From contig JBBRHH010000076.1 in the NCBI GenBank assembly GCA_038222915.1, forward strand, positions 1-15,369: a DNA stretch of 15,369 nucleotides. Direction: 5' to 3'. The DNA comes from JBBRHH01 sp038222915. GTDB lineage: Bacteria > Planctomycetota > Phycisphaerae > Tepidisphaerales > Tepidisphaeraceae. A program made the position numbers and the translations under genes. Below the pieces are notes generated by a model. The model did no database searches, was not told the origin of the DNA, and saw only the letters and a list, made by a program, of their open reading frames with translations. Shown here piece after piece: positions 1 to 10,622 of this stretch; the stretch's first letter is position 1, and each line of letters begins with the position of its first letter.

Positions 1-104
1 CTGCCAGCTGAGCGTTTAAGCCGCTTTTTGTCAACGGAACGGCGGCAAAAATAAAATCCATGACAAGCCCCGTGAAATCCCTTTCACTCACCGGGATTTT
101 CGAT

Positions 105-3632
<3,528 letters not shown>

Positions 3633-3659
3633 CCCGCGGGATGGGAGGGTCAAATGACG

Positions 3660-4502
3660 TTAAGCGGCAAGCACATCGAGCAGTTGCTTGAGATCGCGCT
3701 TCTGGGGATCGTCAGGGTTGTTCTTCAAATACTGATCCAGCCAGACAAAAGCCGGATGGCTCATGCCGCAACGCGCCAGAACCAGCGCCAGGTCCCGCTG
3801 CAACCGGTCCTCTCTGGGCCAAAGCAGCATCTCCATTTCCAGCATCGCGGCAACATCGGTGTATTGCCCGGCACTGGCAAAAGTATTCAAGAGATTCTGC
3901 AGCATTCGCGTCAGCCATTGACGATTGCTCGTGGGCTGAAGCAAATCATCCGACCATTCCACTTCCGGCCCATACACCTGCTGCATCCGGGCATGCGCCT
4001 CTTCGGGCGACAACTCGCGCCCGCCATAAAATGGATCGACCAGCATCAGCGCCCCGTCAGTTTGCACGCCGGCCAGAAAATGGCCCGGCAGCGCAATACC
4101 GCACGTCCGAAGACCAAGCCGTTCGCCAATAATCTTGTAGACCAGGCTCAAAGTGATCGGCAGGCCGCGCTTGTTCTTGAGTACCTGCGGCAGGTAGCTG
4201 TTGTCGGTGTTGTAATAGTCGTCGCTGTTTCCGATGAATCCTTCTTCTTCAAACAACACTTCATGAAGATGAGCCAGGATGGCCTGCGGCTGACCGCCAC
4301 GGACGCGCGACCGGATGGTGTCCACATATCGCTGCAGCCGCCGATCGGTACGGGCCGGATCAATGTCGGGAAGCTGATGCAGGCACAACGCGATCGAACC
4401 GTACAGCAGCGCATCCGGCGACTCGATGGATGGCAACTGCGCCGCGAGGAGTTTGAACGCTCGCGGATCGCAGCAATTGGGTATTGGGATGGAACTTCTC
4501 AT
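3660..4502 (-). CDS. SirB1-like transglutaminase-fold / TPR protein
   Basis: This 280-residue protein matches the SirB1/Transglut_core2 family: NSYLPQVL (101-108), GLPITLSLVY (113-122), LPGHF (138-142) and VDPFYGG (155-161), followed by a helical, TPR-like C-terminus from about 195. The family is cytoplasmic and of unclear function. His and Asp of the transglutaminase-type triad are present (H141, D156), but the expected catalytic Cys region reads LPITLS with no Cys, as is common in this family, so it is probably a binding protein rather than an enzyme. The start is set by AAGGAG at 4511-4516, 8 bases upstream of the ATG. An in-frame ATG 48 bases further upstream would place that SD inside the gene and is disfavoured. 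It converges on carB with a 27-base gap and diverges from the lipoprotein operon. Confidence 0.9.
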   Translation of the reverse strand: MRSSIPIPNCCDPRAFKLLAAQLPSIESPDALLYGSIALCLHQLPDIDPARTDRRLQRYVDTIRSRVRGGQPQAILAHLHEVLFEEEGFIGNSDDYYNTDNSYLPQVLKNKRGLPITLSLVYKIIGERLGLRTCGIALPGHFLAGVQTDGALMLVDPFYGGRELSPEEAHARMQQVYGPEVEWSDDLLQPTSNRQWLTRMLQNLLNTFASAGQYTDVAAMLEMEMLLWPREDRLQRDLALVLARCGMSHPAFVWLDQYLKNNPDDPQKRDLKQLLDVLAA

Positions 4503-4510
4503 TTTAGCTT

Positions 4511-4516
4511 CTCCTT
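4511..4516 (-). promoter_or_regulatory. Ribosome binding site of the SirB1-like gene
   Basis: AAGGAG on the minus strand with an 8-base spacer to the ATG at 4502. It decides between this start and a longer reading with an upstream ATG at 4550. Confidence 0.75.
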
Positions 4517-4521
4517 CACGA

Positions 4522-4541
4522 CCGATAACACCGCTTATCGG
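4522..4541 (-). promoter_or_regulatory. Stem-loop just upstream of the SirB1-like gene
   Basis: CCGATAA and TTATCGG form a perfect 7-bp inverted repeat with a 6-base loop, ending 5 bases upstream of the SD and 19 bases upstream of the ATG. It is either a leader hairpin in the mRNA or an operator; the sequence alone does not tell which. Confidence 0.5.
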
Positions 4542-4634
4542 CCAAACCACCCGGGTTTCTCGCCCAATACCCCTGACTTTTATCAGAAAGCAAAAGATGT
4601 GCCGCCACGACCCCCAGCCGTCAAAGCAATTCGC

Positions 4635-4647
4635 CCGCCATTGGCGG
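4635..4647. promoter_or_regulatory. 13-bp palindrome, possible operator
   Basis: CCGCCA-T-TGGCGG is a perfect 6-bp inverted repeat around one central base. Its centre (4641) lies 139 and 143 bases from the two divergent start codons. An operator shared by both genes is possible; no known regulator consensus was recognised. Confidence 0.35.
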
Positions 4648-4783
4648 CTCTTCTGTGTCTATTTCAGCAGTAGCTTTGTGCCATTACGCGAGAAGTGTGG
4701 CGCGGCACAGGCCGATATGACAGTGGCCTTGTAAAATCCTCGGTCCAGCTTCAGACTGGCGATGTTGAACAAAGGAGAAAGCG

Positions 4784-5365
4784 ATGTTGAAGGGATTGTT
4801 GACTGTAACGGCAGGATTGATCATTGCCGGGGCCGGCGGATGCGCCAGCGACAAGCCGCATGAGTATGGAGAGCAGCGACCCGACCCAAGCAGCCTTGAT
4901 GCGGGCGGCGGGCTCCAGAGCAAGGACCTTCTGGCATCAACCGACCAGCTTGTGCGTGACTTGCTGGCCGAGCCAAAGCTCAACGCCAGCAAGGAAAAAT
5001 GGACCATCGTCGTGGAGAAAATCGAAAATCACACGACCCAGTCCTATTTCAACTACGAAATCTTCAGCCGGCGATTTGGCACGCTGTTGCAGCGCCAGGG
5101 TGGAGATCGCGTGGCTCTCATCGAGAACAAGGCACGATTCCACAAGGTCCAGAACCAGGAACTGGAGCACGGCGGCGACAACTTCGGCGAAGGCGCCCCG
5201 GCCGGCAACGCGGCCGGAATCCAGCCGGACTATGCTTTAACAGGAAGGGTCGACGAATTGCGCAACGCGGCAACGTCCACCTACCGCCTGGAGTTCCAGG
5301 TCCTCAGCATGCGGACACGGGAAATCCTCTGGACCAACGAATACATCGTAAAGGCGGCACGCTAA
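4784..5365 (+). CDS. LpoB-like lipoprotein (first copy)
   Basis: A 193-residue exported lipoprotein. A Lys-containing N-terminus and hydrophobic segment lead to AGGC, with Cys20 as the probable lipidation site; Ala instead of Leu at -3 makes the lipobox slightly atypical. After a linker, residues about 50-193 resemble the LpoB/PF13036 fold: WTIVVEKIENHT, FSRRFGTLLQ, GDRVALIENKARFH, IQPDYALTGRVDEL and TREILWTNEYIVK. In enterobacteria LpoB is an outer-membrane lipoprotein that activates PBP1b; the partner in this organism is unknown. AAGGAG (4772-4777), 6 bases before the ATG, supports the start. It is the first gene of a run with a second LpoB-like protein (28 bases on) and a TPR lipoprotein. 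The family assignment is good; the role as penicillin-binding protein activator is inferred. Confidence 0.85.
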   Translation: MLKGLLTVTAGLIIAGAGGCASDKPHEYGEQRPDPSSLDAGGGLQSKDLLASTDQLVRDLLAEPKLNASKEKWTIVVEKIENHTTQSYFNYEIFSRRFGTLLQRQGGDRVALIENKARFHKVQNQELEHGGDNFGEGAPAGNAAGIQPDYALTGRVDELRNAATSTYRLEFQVLSMRTREILWTNEYIVKAAR

Positions 5366-5393
5366 AAAACCGGCTTCAGGCAGGTTGATCTTC

Positions 5394-5996
5394 ATGGATT
5401 CGAAGATTTTAAACTCTAAATTTCGATGCCTGCTCTTGGGGCTCCTGGGACTATGGGCCGGAGGCTGCGCAAGCGGCCCCGATCCAAAGGCCAAAAACAC
5501 CGCCCTTGATGCAGGCAATCTCGTCGAAATCACGCAGAAGATGGCGCAGAGCCTCGCCGCCGAGCCGCGCGTCCAGGAAGTCATTCAAAAAGAGGGACCG
5601 CTGAAGGTCGTCGTCGAGCCAGTGGAAAATCACCTTCGAGCCGAGGTGCTTCCGCGCGGCCCGGCCGATGCGTTCACCGCCCGCCTGCGTGTGTTGCTCA
5701 GCAAGAGCGCCCCCGAAAGCTTTACCTGGATCATGAACCGCGATGCCTTCAACAGCCTGCGCAAAAAGGAGCTCGAAACTCCCGGCACACACCTCGACCT
5801 CGGACCTTCGCCAGAAAGCATTCAGCCGCGCTATGCCCTCTACGCCGAGTTTTACTCGCTCGCAAACGAAGATTCCGAACACCGAAGCAGCGATTATCTG
5901 TGTGTCTACAAACTGACCGATCTTCAGGCCCGTACCATTCTCTGGACAGACAAGTACGAGCTGAAAAAGGTTGCGGTGAAAGCGTTCCTGGATTGA
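5394..5996 (+). CDS. LpoB-like lipoprotein (second, divergent copy)
   Basis: A 200-residue lipoprotein with a signal peptide ending AGGC (Cys25). It is a diverged paralogue of the preceding gene; aligned blocks are AGGCAS, LAAEPRV / LAEPKL, VVVEPVENH / IVVEKIENH, IQPRYAL / IQPDYAL and ARTILWTDKYELKK / TREILWTNEYIVK. The central FxRRFGTLL and VALIEN motifs of LpoB are less conserved here (FTARLRVLL, FTWIMN). ATG 5394 is preferred: AGG at 5382-5384 gives a spacer of 9, whereas TTG 5385 would directly abut it. The gene lies 28 bases after the first copy and 5 bases before the next lipoprotein gene, so the three are almost certainly cotranscribed. A heteromeric complex of the two is possible but not shown. 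Confidence 0.83.
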   Translation: MDSKILNSKFRCLLLGLLGLWAGGCASGPDPKAKNTALDAGNLVEITQKMAQSLAAEPRVQEVIQKEGPLKVVVEPVENHLRAEVLPRGPADAFTARLRVLLSKSAPESFTWIMNRDAFNSLRKKELETPGTHLDLGPSPESIQPRYALYAEFYSLANEDSEHRSSDYLCVYKLTDLQARTILWTDKYELKKVAVKAFLD

Positions 5997-6001
5997 TCCG
6001 C

Positions 6002-7246
6002 ATGAAGTGTCTAATTATGCATTTTCAAGGGTCGATCGTCCTTGGCACACTGCTGCTGGCAGGTTGTCAGCCGCCCGGGCATACGGTGGACATTGACCAC
6101 GCACTCAATGACTATTTTGTAGGGGACTACTCCCACGCCGCGCAACTGCTCCGCCCAGCCGCGAGCACGACCGACGAAAACTTCGTCCTCAACAACGTTC
6201 GCCTCGGATCCTCGTATCTGGCGGCCTACGACCTCGATGGCGCGGAAGGTGCATTCCTTCGCGCTTACGACGTTATGAACAGCTTTGGCGTAAACACTGG
6301 CGGCCAGTCCGCCGGCGCGGTGCTGATTAGCGAGTCGATGAAGGTGTGGAAAGGCGAGCCCTTCGAGCGGGCAATGGCCAACTTTTATCTCGGGCTCGTC
6401 TATTACATCCGGCACGACTATCAGAATGCCCGCGCCGCGTTTGAAAATGCACTCTTTAAGCTACGCGACTACGCCGACAGCGAAGATAAAAAAGAGGATT
6501 ATCGCCGTCAGGACAGCAACTTCACCATCGCATACATCATGCTGGGCAAGGCGCTACAGCGGCTTGGCGAAGACGACTTGGCGCGGGCGAATTTTGACAA
6601 GGCGGTTAAGCTTCAACCGTCACTTCGCGCCGTTGCGGATTATAAATTGAATGCAGCTTCGAACGTGCTGCTCGTTGTTGATTACGGGCATGGCCCGCAA
6701 AAGGAAACAACCTTCGACAACGCGGTGGTTGGGCTGACGCCAACGCCGCGGCAGGCCGGACCAATACCATTGCCGCGGGTGAAGGTGGACGGAAAATATT
6801 ACGAGCTGGGCGGGCTGGATCGGCCCCCGGTCGACTTGCTCGCGCTGGCGCAGGAACGGCAGTGGCAAAGCATCGATACGATTCGCGCCATCAAATCGGC
6901 TGTGGGAACAGGATTGATTGCCGGCGGCGCTTACGAAGGACTGCGCCGCCACCGCGATGTCGGCGCGGCCGCGGCATTGATCGGCGCCGGCATCCTGCTC
7001 AAAGCCTCGAGCCAGGCCGACGTGCGCGATTGGGAGATGCTGCCCCGGACGGTCTTTATCCTTCCCCTAAAACTTCTGCCGGGCGCGCATGACATTACCA
7101 TTAACTTTCCGCAGGAGAACTACAGCCAATCGTGGCGAAACGTAGTCGCGCCCGCGGAGGGCGAGCTGACCCACTACGTCCGCATGACGCGCATGACCAA
7201 CGGGGAATATGACTTCCCGGCGTCGCTCGCGCACACAGAGCCGTGA
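6002..7246 (+). CDS. COG3014-like TPR lipoprotein
   Basis: A 414-residue exported lipoprotein with a classic lipobox, LLAGC (Cys22). Residues about 34-205 carry TPR-like helices (HALNDYFVGDYSHAAQLL; ANFYLGLVYYIRHDYQNARAAFENAL; AYIMLGKALQRLGEDDLARANFDKAV). A conserved middle segment, LLVVDYGHGPQKE (223-235), precedes a beta-rich part, a Gly/Ala-rich hydrophobic helix (about 298-335) and QADVRDWEMLPRTVFILPLKLLPG (338-361). This arrangement fits the COG3014 family, which from memory is often encoded beside LpoB-like genes. The start at 6002 puts the signal peptide at the N-terminus; an upstream in-frame start at 5900 would bury it and overlap the previous gene by about 100 bases. No strong SD is visible, so translation may be coupled to the gene ending 5 bases upstream. 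Confidence 0.82.
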   Translation: MKCLIMHFQGSIVLGTLLLAGCQPPGHTVDIDHALNDYFVGDYSHAAQLLRPAASTTDENFVLNNVRLGSSYLAAYDLDGAEGAFLRAYDVMNSFGVNTGGQSAGAVLISESMKVWKGEPFERAMANFYLGLVYYIRHDYQNARAAFENALFKLRDYADSEDKKEDYRRQDSNFTIAYIMLGKALQRLGEDDLARANFDKAVKLQPSLRAVADYKLNAASNVLLVVDYGHGPQKETTFDNAVVGLTPTPRQAGPIPLPRVKVDGKYYELGGLDRPPVDLLALAQERQWQSIDTIRAIKSAVGTGLIAGGAYEGLRRHRDVGAAAALIGAGILLKASSQADVRDWEMLPRTVFILPLKLLPGAHDITINFPQENYSQSWRNVVAPAEGELTHYVRMTRMTNGEYDFPASLAHTEP

Positions 7247-7255
7247 TCCGGCTTT
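7239..7255 (+). terminator. Short hairpin at the end of the lipoprotein operon
   Basis: AGCCG-TGATC-CGGCT followed by TT forms a 5-bp stem with the stop codon of the TPR lipoprotein in its loop. It is short and has almost no T-tract, so it may only attenuate readthrough into the glycosyltransferase gene 45 bases on. Confidence 0.25.
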
Positions 7256-7291
7256 GATCCCAACACGGCCGCCAGTAGGATTGCGCCTGCT

Positions 7292-9112
7292 GTGAACACA
7301 CCCGCCGGAAAGCGCATCACTTCCGCCACACTGATCGGTCTGCTGATTCCGCTCGCGCTCTATACCGCGTGCGTCATCCCCGGCGCCATCTGGCATCGCC
7401 ATCAGATCAATCCGGACGCCGTCGTATACATTCAATTCGCGAAATACATCGCCCACGGCGATTTTTCTCATTCCATCTCCGGTTACTGGAGTCCGCTGCT
7501 GTCCTGGTGCATGGCGCCCCTGATCGCAATGCACATGGACGGCCTCCACGCAGCGCGACTGGTGCTCGCCGTGTGGGGCGGACTGATGGTCACCGCGTTC
7601 TATTTCTTCACCCGAACGATCCATGCGATCGGACCAGTATTACGAACGCTGGTATCATGCATCGTCGCGATGGCGGCCGTAACCATGGCGGTGGGCGTCA
7701 TCGCGCCCGACGTGATCCTGGCCGCGTGCCTGTTCGCATATTTTGCCGCAGTGATTCGCCCAACACTCGCCGAAAACCGCCGGCATGCCTTCACCACCGG
7801 GCTTCTGGCAGGCGTGGCCTTTTACGCCAAAGCATATGCCTTTCCATTTTTTCTCCTGCACTTTCCGTTGACGCTGCTGGTACGACGCTTTGGGCCCACC
7901 CGTGAACCCGCGCGGGCAGACGCGCAAACGTTGTTGACGACATGGCTGGCGGGCATGGCGGGATTCGCGCTGCTGACGTTGCCGTGGGTGACTGTACTGT
8001 CGGCCAAGTATCACCACCTGACATTCAGCACAACCGGTAGCGCGGCGCATGCGATCATGCATCCCGATATCAAGACGCCCCACGCACCGCTGGAATTCGG
8101 GCTGGCCCCCTCGCCGTTTATCACGCTGAAGGAAATCCCCGAAACGCTGCCGTATCGATACTGGTCGCCTTTTTCCAGCAAACGAAATTTTGTGCACCAG
8201 TTGCACATCGTCGTGACAAACGTCAAGAACCTCGCCGATTCCGTCCTGGATTTCGACTGGCTTCCGCTGTTGCCAACCCATGACATCAACGCCCGCGGCG
8301 GAATCTCCTACCACAGCCTGCATTTTGCGTTTCCCGCACTGATCCTCACACTGTTTCTGTTGCGCTATCTGCCACGAACACAGCGGACCAACGCGGTGTG
8401 GCTCTGGCTGACATCCCTCGCGTATGTCAGCGGCTTTCTGCTGGTCTTTTGCGAAGACCGTTACCTGCGGCTGGTGCTGTTGCCGCTGGCGCTCGTGCTC
8501 ACCTTGCAACTGGTTTACGTGAGCGGGCGCCGCAGTGTGGAGTCGGCCTCGACCGGCTGCTGGATCGCCATGGTGCGTGTCTCCGCAGCCACCCTGGTTT
8601 TCTTCGCCTTCTCGTTTGCCGTCATTGCGGACTTCCGTCACGTCATGGCGCAACCCGTCGATCCGACCTTTCGCAATGTGGCAGCGAAGTTGCAGACGCT
8701 CAAGTTGCAGGGAAATATCGCAAGTTCAGATTGGGGACGCGGCCTTTATGTTGCGTATCACATGAACCGCTCCTATCTGGGATTCCCGGTTGAAGTCAAC
8801 GACCAGACGGCAGCGAGAAAATTGAACGACTTCCACGCCAGTGCACTGCTGGTTTGGCCGGAGCCGGGCTCAATTGACGGCAAAGGCAAGACACTCTTGC
8901 AGGCCGACCGCGTGGCGCGGGCGGGTGGATGGAAGCTTGCGATGTCGATCCCCGTGCCAGTGCACAAGGAATCCAAAACGCGGATCCGCGGCGGGAAACC
9001 GGTCGTCATCCTGAACGACAAACTGCGCGTGTATGTGCCGGACTCGGCGGCCGCCCCAACGACGCAGTCCATCTTCGATCCGGATGAGGAGATGTTCCCT
9101 GAGCCGGATTAA
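7292..9112 (+). CDS. GT-C / GT39-like membrane glycosyltransferase
   Basis: A 606-residue protein with an N-terminal polytopic membrane domain (roughly 10-12 hydrophobic helices between residues 10 and 460) and a soluble C-terminal domain from about 465. The first helix is followed by INPDAVVYIQFAKYIAHGDF with Asp42, in the position where ArnT/PMT-type (GT39, GT-C fold) enzymes have a catalytic acid in the first external loop; this is the main support. Such enzymes move a sugar from a polyprenyl-phosphate donor to lipid or protein outside the membrane. The acceptor is unknown. The start is GTG with a weak AGGA about 11 bases upstream; no other start precedes the first helix. It lies 45 bases after the lipoprotein operon and may be cotranscribed with it. 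Its TAA overlaps the stop of the convergent HAD gene. Confidence 0.75.
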   Translation: MNTPAGKRITSATLIGLLIPLALYTACVIPGAIWHRHQINPDAVVYIQFAKYIAHGDFSHSISGYWSPLLSWCMAPLIAMHMDGLHAARLVLAVWGGLMVTAFYFFTRTIHAIGPVLRTLVSCIVAMAAVTMAVGVIAPDVILAACLFAYFAAVIRPTLAENRRHAFTTGLLAGVAFYAKAYAFPFFLLHFPLTLLVRRFGPTREPARADAQTLLTTWLAGMAGFALLTLPWVTVLSAKYHHLTFSTTGSAAHAIMHPDIKTPHAPLEFGLAPSPFITLKEIPETLPYRYWSPFSSKRNFVHQLHIVVTNVKNLADSVLDFDWLPLLPTHDINARGGISYHSLHFAFPALILTLFLLRYLPRTQRTNAVWLWLTSLAYVSGFLLVFCEDRYLRLVLLPLALVLTLQLVYVSGRRSVESASTGCWIAMVRVSAATLVFFAFSFAVIADFRHVMAQPVDPTFRNVAAKLQTLKLQGNIASSDWGRGLYVAYHMNRSYLGFPVEVNDQTAARKLNDFHASALLVWPEPGSIDGKGKTLLQADRVARAGGWKLAMSIPVPVHKESKTRIRGGKPVVILNDKLRVYVPDSAAAPTTQSIFDPDEEMFPEPD

Positions 9113-9957
9113 TCGGCGGTTTCCGGATTTACCTCGTAGGGCTTGTGAAGAAGCTCGGTCAGGCTCTCAACGATCACGTCGGGTTGCATCGTGGCGGGAA
9201 TCGACGCGAGATCACCCCGCCGGCTGACGCCAGTGAGCGTGAGGATGGTCTTCATTCCAACGGCTTTAGCGCCGACGATGTCGGCCTCGAGGTTATCGCC
9301 GATCAGAATGCACTGCGTGGGATCAACCTCCAGCCTCTGACAAAGCTTGTGAAAAAAGACCGGCTCGGGCTTGCCGCAAAAGGTTGGCCGGCGATTGGCG
9401 GCATAAGCGAGGAGCGCGCAAACCGCGCCCGCGCCGAATTCGATGCCACGCGGGCTTGGATAAACGCGGTCGGCGCAAATGCCGACAAGATCAGCGCCGT
9501 TTCGCAGGAGTTGCAAAGCGATGCGCAGACGCTCTTCCGTGGCATACATGCTCACAAGCGTCCCGGCAACAACCGCGTCGCAGGCCTCGACCGGTTCTTC
9601 CACCCAGTCGACCAGACCCTCGAGCATGTCGCCAAAACTTTCCGTGGCGAGATTGAAAAGGGCGGGACGTGACTGAGGAACAACTTCTTCCAGAATCGGC
9701 TTGTAATAGTCGACGACGTAATCGGCGGCTGCCGCCGCGGCGGTGTAGATGTGGTCGGGGCCGATATCAATTCCCATGTGATACAGGCGGTCCATAATGC
9801 GCAACGGGCTGGACGTGCTGTTGGACAGGCAGGCAAACTTCTGGCCATCAGCAACCAGGGCGGCAGCGAGTTCCAGTGCGCCGGGCAACGGCTGCTCTTC
9901 GTGATAAACCGTGCCGTCCAGGTCGAGAAAGACGGCCTGATACTCGGAGAAATCCAT
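9109..9957 (-). CDS. HAD-IIA family phosphatase (NagD/phosphoglycolate phosphatase-like)
   Basis: A 282-residue cytoplasmic hydrolase with all four HAD motifs: I, FLDLDGT (Asp12, Asp14); II, CLSNS (Ser45); III, CGKPEP (Lys196); IV, LIGDNLEADI (Asp221, Asp226). A cap domain of about 120 residues between motifs II and III places it in subclass IIA, with NagD, 4-nitrophenylphosphatases and phosphoglycolate phosphatases; the substrate cannot be named from sequence. The ATG at 9957 gives the usual short lead into DLDGT. No SD is visible. A TATCCT box 6 bases upstream of the ATG could mean a leaderless transcript, but this is weak. The gene follows the DinB-like gene on the same strand with a 54-base gap. 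Confidence 0.9.
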   Translation of the reverse strand: MDFSEYQAVFLDLDGTVYHEEQPLPGALELAAALVADGQKFACLSNSTSSPLRIMDRLYHMGIDIGPDHIYTAAAAAADYVVDYYKPILEEVVPQSRPALFNLATESFGDMLEGLVDWVEEPVEACDAVVAGTLVSMYATEERLRIALQLLRNGADLVGICADRVYPSPRGIEFGAGAVCALLAYAANRRPTFCGKPEPVFFHKLCQRLEVDPTQCILIGDNLEADIVGAKAVGMKTILTLTGVSRRGDLASIPATMQPDVIVESLTELLHKPYEVNPETAD

Positions 9958-10011
9958 GCGGCAAGGATAAAGGATCGCCGCTGGGAGGTCGAGGTTATCG
10001 ACATTGATTCA

Positions 10012-10512
10012 TCATTCGTCCGTCCATGCACCAAGCAAGCGCCGAACGATGATCAACTGGCCAATGTGATAGCTGGTGTGATCGACAACCAGCAGCGCCT
10101 CGCGAAGAAGCGTCTGACCCTTGCCGTGAGGCAGCGGTGCAACCAAATCATTGGCCGGATCCTTGACCATGGCTTCAAGCTCTTTGCGGTCCGCCTTGAA
10201 TTCCTCAATAGTTCGCTCCCACGCGGCTTCGTCTGGCGGTGCATCGCCGGCCGGCCAATATTCGTCGGGCCACTTGGGTGACTTGTGCCGGGCGTCCTTG
10301 CTGAACTCGAGAATGTCGTTCTGGGTGATGCGCATGTGCTCAACCAGACGCCAGGGCGTGTGCGGCTGGCCGGGTGGCTTTGCGCCGCGAAGATTTGACG
10401 GCAGTTTGGCGACGGCGCGATCGAATTCGACGTGGGCTTCACCACCCTTGAGCTGAGCGAGCACATGTGCACGGAGCAGTTCTTCCACAGTTTTCGATTT
10501 TGGCACGGCCAT
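10012..10512 (-). CDS. DinB superfamily protein
   Basis: A 166-residue predicted four-helix protein. PWRLVEHM (His59) in the second helix and VVDHTSYHIGQ (His145, His149) near the C-terminus fit the three-histidine metal site of the DinB/YfiT superfamily, whose members include bacillithiol or mycothiol S-transferases and many uncharacterised proteins. The C-terminal IGQLIIVRRLLGAW is typical of DinB-like proteins. The start is uncertain: AGGAG directly abuts the ATG at 10512, whereas GTG at 10506 would have the normal 6-base spacer and remove two residues. It is divergent from the metallophosphoesterase gene and upstream of the HAD phosphatase on the same strand. Confidence 0.82.
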   Translation of the reverse strand: MAVPKSKTVEELLRAHVLAQLKGGEAHVEFDRAVAKLPSNLRGAKPPGQPHTPWRLVEHMRITQNDILEFSKDARHKSPKWPDEYWPAGDAPPDEAAWERTIEEFKADRKELEAMVKDPANDLVAPLPHGKGQTLLREALLVVDHTSYHIGQLIIVRRLLGAWTDE

Positions 10513-10517
10513 CTCCT
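10513..10517 (-). promoter_or_regulatory. Shine-Dalgarno site abutting the DinB ATG
   Basis: AGGAG on the minus strand lies immediately next to the ATG at 10512 (zero spacer) and 6 bases from an in-frame GTG at 10506. The spacing points to GTG as the real start, or to two alternative starts. Confidence 0.5.
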
Positions 10518-10586
10518 GTCTGGGCGTGCATCACCCTACAGCGCGATCCAGACAATCCGGAACGGTAGAAGACGAATTTGCGGCGC

Positions 10587-10614
10587 TTGCCCGATGAAGG
10601 CGTCTCGTCATAAT
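10587..10614 (+). promoter_or_regulatory. Promoter of the metallophosphoesterase gene
   Basis: TTGCCC (10587-10592), a 16-base spacer, then CATAAT (10609-10614; five of six consensus bases). Transcription would begin about 7 bases further on, within a few bases of the ATG at 10623, predicting a leaderless mRNA. Confidence 0.5.
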
Positions 10615-10622
10615 CCCGCCGC

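Larger units (their letters stand above)
4503..4783. other. Divergent intergenic region
   Basis: 281 bases separate the SirB1-like gene (left, minus) from the lipoprotein operon (right, plus). I see no gene here. It contains the hairpin at 4522-4541, a 13-bp palindrome near its centre (4635-4647), and a possible -10 (TAAAAT, 4732-4737) upstream of the lipoprotein operon that lacks a recognisable -35. The promoters of both units should lie in this region. Confidence 0.6.

Noticed and set aside
1..54. Open frame reaching a TAA at 52-54, possibly the C-terminus of an upstream gene
   Set aside because: Only 17 codons are visible and no family can be recognised; the other two forward frames close early, but chance cannot be excluded.
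3654..4673. 339-codon open frame on the plus strand
   Set aside because: It is antisense to the SirB1-like gene, which has clear family motifs and a strong SD.
7655..8653. 332-codon open frame on the minus strand
   Set aside because: It lies opposite the membrane glycosyltransferase; its Gln/Arg/His-rich product is typical of a shadow frame.
9145..9672. 175-codon open frame on the plus strand
   Set aside because: It is antisense to the HAD phosphatase, which has all four catalytic motifs.
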